DNA from: CAADGU01 sp964581605
GTDB taxonomy: Bacteria; Chloroflexota; Anaerolineae; Promineifilales; Promineifilaceae
Direction of reading: 5' to 3'
Length of the DNA: 16,858 nucleotides
Assembly: GCA_964581605.1 (NCBI GenBank)
Contig: CAZOPF010000117.1
Coordinates: forward strand, 1 to 16,858
In this document: positions 14,389 through 16,858 of the stretch, piece after piece
How the letters are laid out: every line of letters begins with the position of its first letter
Position numbering within the stretch: the first letter of the stretch is position 1
Position numbers and translations under genes: made by a program
The notes under the pieces: model-generated
What the model was told of the DNA's origin: nothing
Databases searched by the model: none
Seen by the model: only the letters and a program-made list of their open reading frames with translations

Positions 14389-14433
14389 AACAATACGCTA
14401 AACATGCTGGATACGCATCAAGCCACCCCATGA
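14389..14433 (+). pseudogene. 3' remnant of an orphan-antitoxin-like gene
   Basis: The last ten codons before TGA 14433 read MLDTHQATP, against MLETHKTTP at the end of the intact gene at 13391-13630. The bases before (GAAACAATACGC) also match, but a two-base length difference and an in-frame TAA break the frame. Nothing of the rest of the gene remains. Confidence 0.55.
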
Positions 14434-14450
14434 CCAGTTTGGGTGGTGGC

Positions 14451-14580
14451 TCAAGCCGTCTGTAATCTCTCCTGCACTCAGTGGTAGATGAGGTCGGCGT
14501 CGGGCATCCCCTGAGATGAGGCGATTTTCTGGATGGCATCGGCTTCTTCCGGTAAGAGGTGGATGGTCACGGCCGTGACC
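14451..14580 (-). pseudogene. Decayed copy of the CopG antitoxin
   Basis: Minus-strand translation gives TAVTIHLLPEEADAIQKIA, then SSQGMPDADLIYH, stop, VQERLQTA, stop. It aligns with the C-terminal half of the antitoxin at 15482-15745. The conserved Trp codon TGG has become TGA, and the N-terminal half is missing. Similarity breaks off at a palindromic GGTCACGGCCGTGACC (14566-14581) and continues past the stop into shared flanking DNA (from 14434). Confidence 0.8.
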
Positions 14581-14609
14581 CCCTTCATCCGCCCACTGTA
14601 TCACCAGAA

Positions 14610-14945
14610 TCAGGACACAGCGTATTCGGTGTACGGCCGTACTTCGGCTGGCCGGAACCCCAACACAATGTGATCTTTGGGAATACCGGCCATGACCAAC
14701 TCTTTGGCTACCCCTTCTTCTGTGCCATCACGCTGAATCCACACTTTGCCATTGATCACGTCAATATGCACCAGGCTGCCATGAACTCGCTTGCCATTAT
14801 CCCACCCCACGTTCATCAACAGGTAACGGTCATTGTTGCGGTCAAACACGGCCTCAGTCTGAATATCCCCGTAAGCATAGGGAATCCTGGTGTATTCCGT
14901 CAGTACATCTTCAATTATTTGCCGATAACGGTTCATGGTATCCAT
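14610..14945 (-). CDS. xisI: XisI, fdxN-element excision controlling factor
   Basis: A 111-residue XisI-family protein. The motifs NRYRQIIEDVLTEY, IPYAYGDIQTEAVFD, RYLLMNVGWDNGKRVHGSLV, KVWIQRDGTEEGVAKELV and IVLGFRPAEVRPYTEYAV follow the family from end to end. In Anabaena the XisH/XisI proteins are needed for excision of the fdxN element, but most homologues occur without such an element and their role is unknown. The start overlaps the xisH stop by 13 bp, so the genes are coupled. Confidence 0.93.
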   Translation of the reverse strand: MDTMNRYRQIIEDVLTEYTRIPYAYGDIQTEAVFDRNNDRYLLMNVGWDNGKRVHGSLVHIDVINGKVWIQRDGTEEGVAKELVMAGIPKDHIVLGFRPAEVRPYTEYAVS

Positions 14946-15346
14946 TGCACTATCTCCTCAGCCTGGGGATCAAAGCCGATCACCTGAGCCAGATTGTTTT
15001 TCAGCAACAGCTTGCCCAGTGGCTGCTCAAAAATCTCCACTATTTCCTGGGGCACGGCCAGGTATAAAACTCGTTCGGGCTCTCTTTCCGCCAATACAGC
15101 CCGATATACCACATATTGACCAATGGCCTTTTCCAGGTCGTCCATTTCAGAATCGCCGACAAAACTCTTGACTTCCACTGCAATTTGCTGCCCGCCCCTT
15201 TCTGCTGCCAGTAACCGCTCTGCACCCAGGTCTACATACATATCTTTGCCGCCCCAGGTTAAGCGGAGCGGATCATGCGTAATTGTCCAACCATCTTTGA
15301 CGAGAGCGTTCCTAACAGTGTTGTGATAGAGGTCTTTAGCAGGCAT
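14933..15346 (-). CDS. xisH: XisH, fdxN-element excision controlling factor (PD-(D/E)XK-like fold)
   Basis: A 137-residue XisH-family protein. MPAKDLYHNTVRNALVKDGW, then DPLRLTWGGKDMYVDLGAER, QQIAVEVKSFVGDSEMDDLE and AIGQYVVYRAVL are characteristic. The D...EVK pattern (VDLGAE, then VEVKSF) resembles the PD-(D/E)XK nuclease active site. The gene precedes xisI in the same transcript. No nitrogen-fixation genes or excisable element are visible, so a toxin-antitoxin or defence-like role is possible but unproven. Confidence 0.93.
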   Translation of the reverse strand: MPAKDLYHNTVRNALVKDGWTITHDPLRLTWGGKDMYVDLGAERLLAAERGGQQIAVEVKSFVGDSEMDDLEKAIGQYVVYRAVLAEREPERVLYLAVPQEIVEIFEQPLGKLLLKNNLAQVIGFDPQAEEIVQWIP

Positions 15347-15481
15347 GGCGTAATCCAGTTAGCATGATTCCTCTTGAGATTTTAACGTGTGATGTCTGGC
15401 GTGTAAACGATGATGAGGTGGAATAAATAATGACGGCCATAACTCCCTCACCCGCTCGTCTCATCACCAGTTTGGGGTGGC

Positions 15482-15745
15482 TCAAGCCCTCTGCAATTTC
15501 TCCTGCACCCAGCGGGAGATCAGGTCGGCATCGGGCATAACCTGAGATGAGACGATTTTCTGGATGGCTTTGGCTTCTTCCGGTAAGAGGTGGATGGTCA
15601 CGGCCGTGTCCCGCACAAAAACGGGTTCAACGACTTCCTCCAATTCCTCTTCAAAATCAGTCAAATCATGAGTGTCCCAAAAATGAGCCAACGCCTCAAT
15701 CGAATCAATCTGTGGTAGTGGTTGTTTTTTCATTTTCTTTGCCAT
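15482..15745 (-). CDS. CopG-family antitoxin
   Basis: An 87-residue CopG-type antitoxin. It has a basic start (MAKKMKKQ), the IEALAHFWDTHDLTDFEEEL stretch typical of the CopG_antitoxin family, then a ribbon-helix-helix: TAVTIHLLPEEAKAIQKIVS, then DADLISRWVQEKL. Such genes normally follow a BrnT-type toxin gene. Here only the last ~20 codons of that toxin remain upstream, overlapping this start, so the antitoxin appears orphaned. A decayed copy lies at 14451-14580. Confidence 0.85.
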   Translation of the reverse strand: MAKKMKKQPLPQIDSIEALAHFWDTHDLTDFEEELEEVVEPVFVRDTAVTIHLLPEEAKAIQKIVSSQVMPDADLISRWVQEKLQRA

Positions 15746-15790
15746 TTTTGAAACCGACGCTTTTCATTGTCGGTCATCGGTCGGGCAGTG
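15730..15790 (-). pseudogene. C-terminal remnant of a BrnT-like toxin
   Basis: The minus frame ending at 15730 reads TARPMTDNEKRRFQKWQRK, which resembles BrnT C-termini (SARPMT-KE-RRYE type). It overlaps the CopG antitoxin start by 16 bp, as in intact toxin-antitoxin operons. Upstream, coding similarity stops at about 15790, exactly where the R4 long repeat begins (ATTGTAACGAGTT). Confidence 0.6.
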
Positions 15791-15924
15791 AATTGTAACG
15801 AGTTAAGGGGTGCGAACCAATTCGAGAATAGTTGTAACGCACACTTTGCCAACGGCCGTAGCCAGCACCCCCACCGCGCCACCGTTAGGTAACGAATGTC
15901 AGCGAATAAATGCATGGGCGGTAC
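15790..15924 (+). repeat. Island repeat R4, long form
   Basis: The core 15864-15924 matches R1-R3 (CAGCACCCCCACCGCGCC to GGGCGGTAC). The preceding ~75 bp match the left part of R3: TTGTAACGAGTT, AACCAATTCG, GAGAAT and TTGTA, followed by an ACGGCCGT octamer. Confidence 0.7.
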
Positions 15925-15977
15925 ACCCCCTTCACCTAATCACCCCATCACTAAACCGATACGGCCGTTGTTTTTAG

Positions 15978-15986
15978 TGATATAAT
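15978..15986 (+). promoter_or_regulatory. Extended -10 promoter downstream of R4
   Basis: TGATATAAT is a perfect TGn-TATAAT, 54 bp after the R4 core. An in-frame ATG at 15985 overlaps it, so translation must start further downstream, at ATG 16006. Confidence 0.6.
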
Positions 15987-16005
15987 GCCGCCGAGGTATT
16001 TTCTT

Positions 16006-16281
16006 ATGATGCTCCAGATTGACCCATTTCCTAAGTTAGACCAGTTACCAGCCACACTCCCCCATGATGGCGCTATCAATATGGCGCTGGAAAATGGCGT
16101 CCCCATTTTTCGGGCATCCACTTTGGTACAGGCACGGATTCAACAGCTATTGAGCAAACAACAGGCACGGCCGTTGACGGCCGTTGAGGAAGAAGAATTA
16201 GACCGGTATGAAGAGATTGACGATTATCTCAGCCATCTCAACCGGCTTGTCCGTAATCTGGTTGAAGCCAGTAACCACTGA
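16006..16281 (+). CDS. Small conserved protein paired with an HNH nuclease gene
   Basis: A 91-residue, Leu/Glu-rich, mostly helical protein (FRASTLVQARIQQLLSKQQA, then LTAVEEEELDRYEEIDDYLS, HLNRLVRNLVEA). I recognise the pattern as a small hypothetical protein often placed directly before HNH endonuclease genes in cyanobacteria and Chloroflexota; a possible partner or antitoxin role is inference. GAGGT (15993-15997) is eight bases before ATG 16006, and the -10 box overlaps the alternative ATG 15985. The HNH gene starts 16 bp after the stop, with no terminator between. Two ACGGCCGT octamers sit nine bases apart inside the coding region. Confidence 0.75.
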   Translation: MMLQIDPFPKLDQLPATLPHDGAINMALENGVPIFRASTLVQARIQQLLSKQQARPLTAVEEEELDRYEEIDDYLSHLNRLVRNLVEASNH

Positions 16282-16297
16282 TTGATTGACGGCCGTT

Positions 16298-16730
16298 ATG
16301 GCTACCGAAATTCAACAATTCATCCACCAACGCGCCAGACATTTATGCGAGTATTTGTCACACCTCGGAGCAATGGCAATATGTCCCCTTCACCATTGAC
16401 CACATCATTCCCCCGGTCAAAGGGGGTTCAGATGAGAGTGATAATCTGGCTTTAGCCTGTTTTCACTGTAATCGCCACAAAAGTGACCGGGTAACGGCCG
16501 TTGACCCCGAAACAGGCAATGTCGTGCCCTTATTTCACCCACGCCAGGATAAATGGCGTGAGCATTTTGTCTGGTCAGTGGATAAAGTGCGTATTGTGCC
16601 GTTAACGGCCGTTGGCCGGGCTACGGCCAATCTGTTACGGTTCAACCGTGATCGTATCCAGGCCATTCGTATGGCTGATATGCATGTGAACCGTCATCCC
16701 CCACCTGATGATCCGGTAGCGCATGAATAA
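16298..16730 (+). pseudogene. HNH endonuclease with a one-base frameshift
   Basis: The frame from ATG 16298 reads MATEIQQFIHQRARHLCEY and then shifts. With one T removed from TATTTG (16353-16357), translation continues as CHTSEQW...FTIDHIIPPVKGGSDESDN, then LALACFHCNRHKSDRV, to TAA 16730 (143 residues). This is a complete HNH nuclease: two zinc-knuckle pairs (CEYC and CFHC), the catalytic DHIIP histidine, and N...H in the closing CNRHK. Without correction the first frame stops at TGA 16397-16399. The site is not a classical slippery heptamer, so I favour a mutation or sequencing error over programmed shifting. It follows the small gene at 16006-16281. Confidence 0.85.
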
Positions 16731-16858
16731 CGAGATCGAACCGAACGCAACCATCATCACGGGAAGAAAAGGGAATAACAGGTAGGACGGCCGTAACCAG
16801 CACCCGCGCCGCGCCGCATGGCTTTGACGCCGCTGCCAGTTTACCCACCCGCCGCCAC
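16731..16858 (+). repeat. Possible partial fifth island repeat at the window end
   Basis: GACGGCCGTAACCAGCACCC followed by GCGCCGCGCC (from about 16786) resembles the left part of the R2 and R4 cores. The similarity fades after about 30 bases. No gene is evident in this last stretch. Confidence 0.35.

Noticed and set aside
13285..15924. Island repeats as true integron attC sites
   Set aside because: Some cores contain GTTRRRY-like bases (GTTAGGT) and an imperfect hairpin, but the paired RYYYAAC box is missing, R1 does not fit, genes lie in both orientations and no integrase is visible.
16351..16360. Programmed ribosomal frameshift in the HNH gene
   Set aside because: TATTTGTCA is not a recognised slippery heptamer, and I see no stimulatory hairpin or internal Shine-Dalgarno at the right distance.

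Overview
The window looks like a chromosomal segment of a Chloroflexota bacterium, probably an Anaerolineae relative. This is inferred from gene style, not from a marker tree. The clues are moderate GC, Thr-Pro-rich linkers in a surface protein, a toxin-antitoxin-rich accessory tail that includes XisH/XisI, and a very abundant palindromic octamer, ACGGCCGT (about 33 copies counted by eye).

Layout. Positions 1-460 hold the start of a minus-strand membrane protein that runs off the window. Next come tRNA-Pro(GGG) and a CPBP-type intramembrane protease, both on the minus strand. A 175-bp MITE-like element with 12-bp inverted ends and a 9-bp target duplication (1744-1918) lies directly upstream of tadA. 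tRNA-Ser(CGA) and a strong terminator follow. From 2706 to 6804 runs a tightly packed plus-strand operon: MscS-type channel, MFS transporter, SAM methyltransferase, Nudix hydrolase and alpha/beta hydrolase. A convergent SET-domain gene (6889-7479) closes this part.

gyrA (7856-10399, TTG start) stands alone. It has a leader with a terminator-like hairpin and is flanked by related imperfect repeats. Behind it lies a second, inverted and one-end-truncated copy of the MITE-like element (10484-10633), then an HU-related DNA-binding protein. Four copies of a 22-bp palindromic repeat precede a membrane-anchored, Thr-Pro-linker protein with a duplicated C-terminal domain.

From about 12555 to the end is an accessory island of small toxin-antitoxin and nuclease-like genes: DUF433/DUF5615, an orphan antitoxin-like gene, BrnT/BrnA, XisH/XisI, a CopG antitoxin whose toxin is truncated, and a small protein followed by a frameshifted HNH nuclease. 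Same-orientation copies of a roughly 63-bp hairpin-forming repeat separate these modules, giving the tail a cassette-array look. Between them lie decayed copies of neighbouring antitoxins, which shows duplication and loss within the island. No integrase, transposase or CRISPR array is visible.
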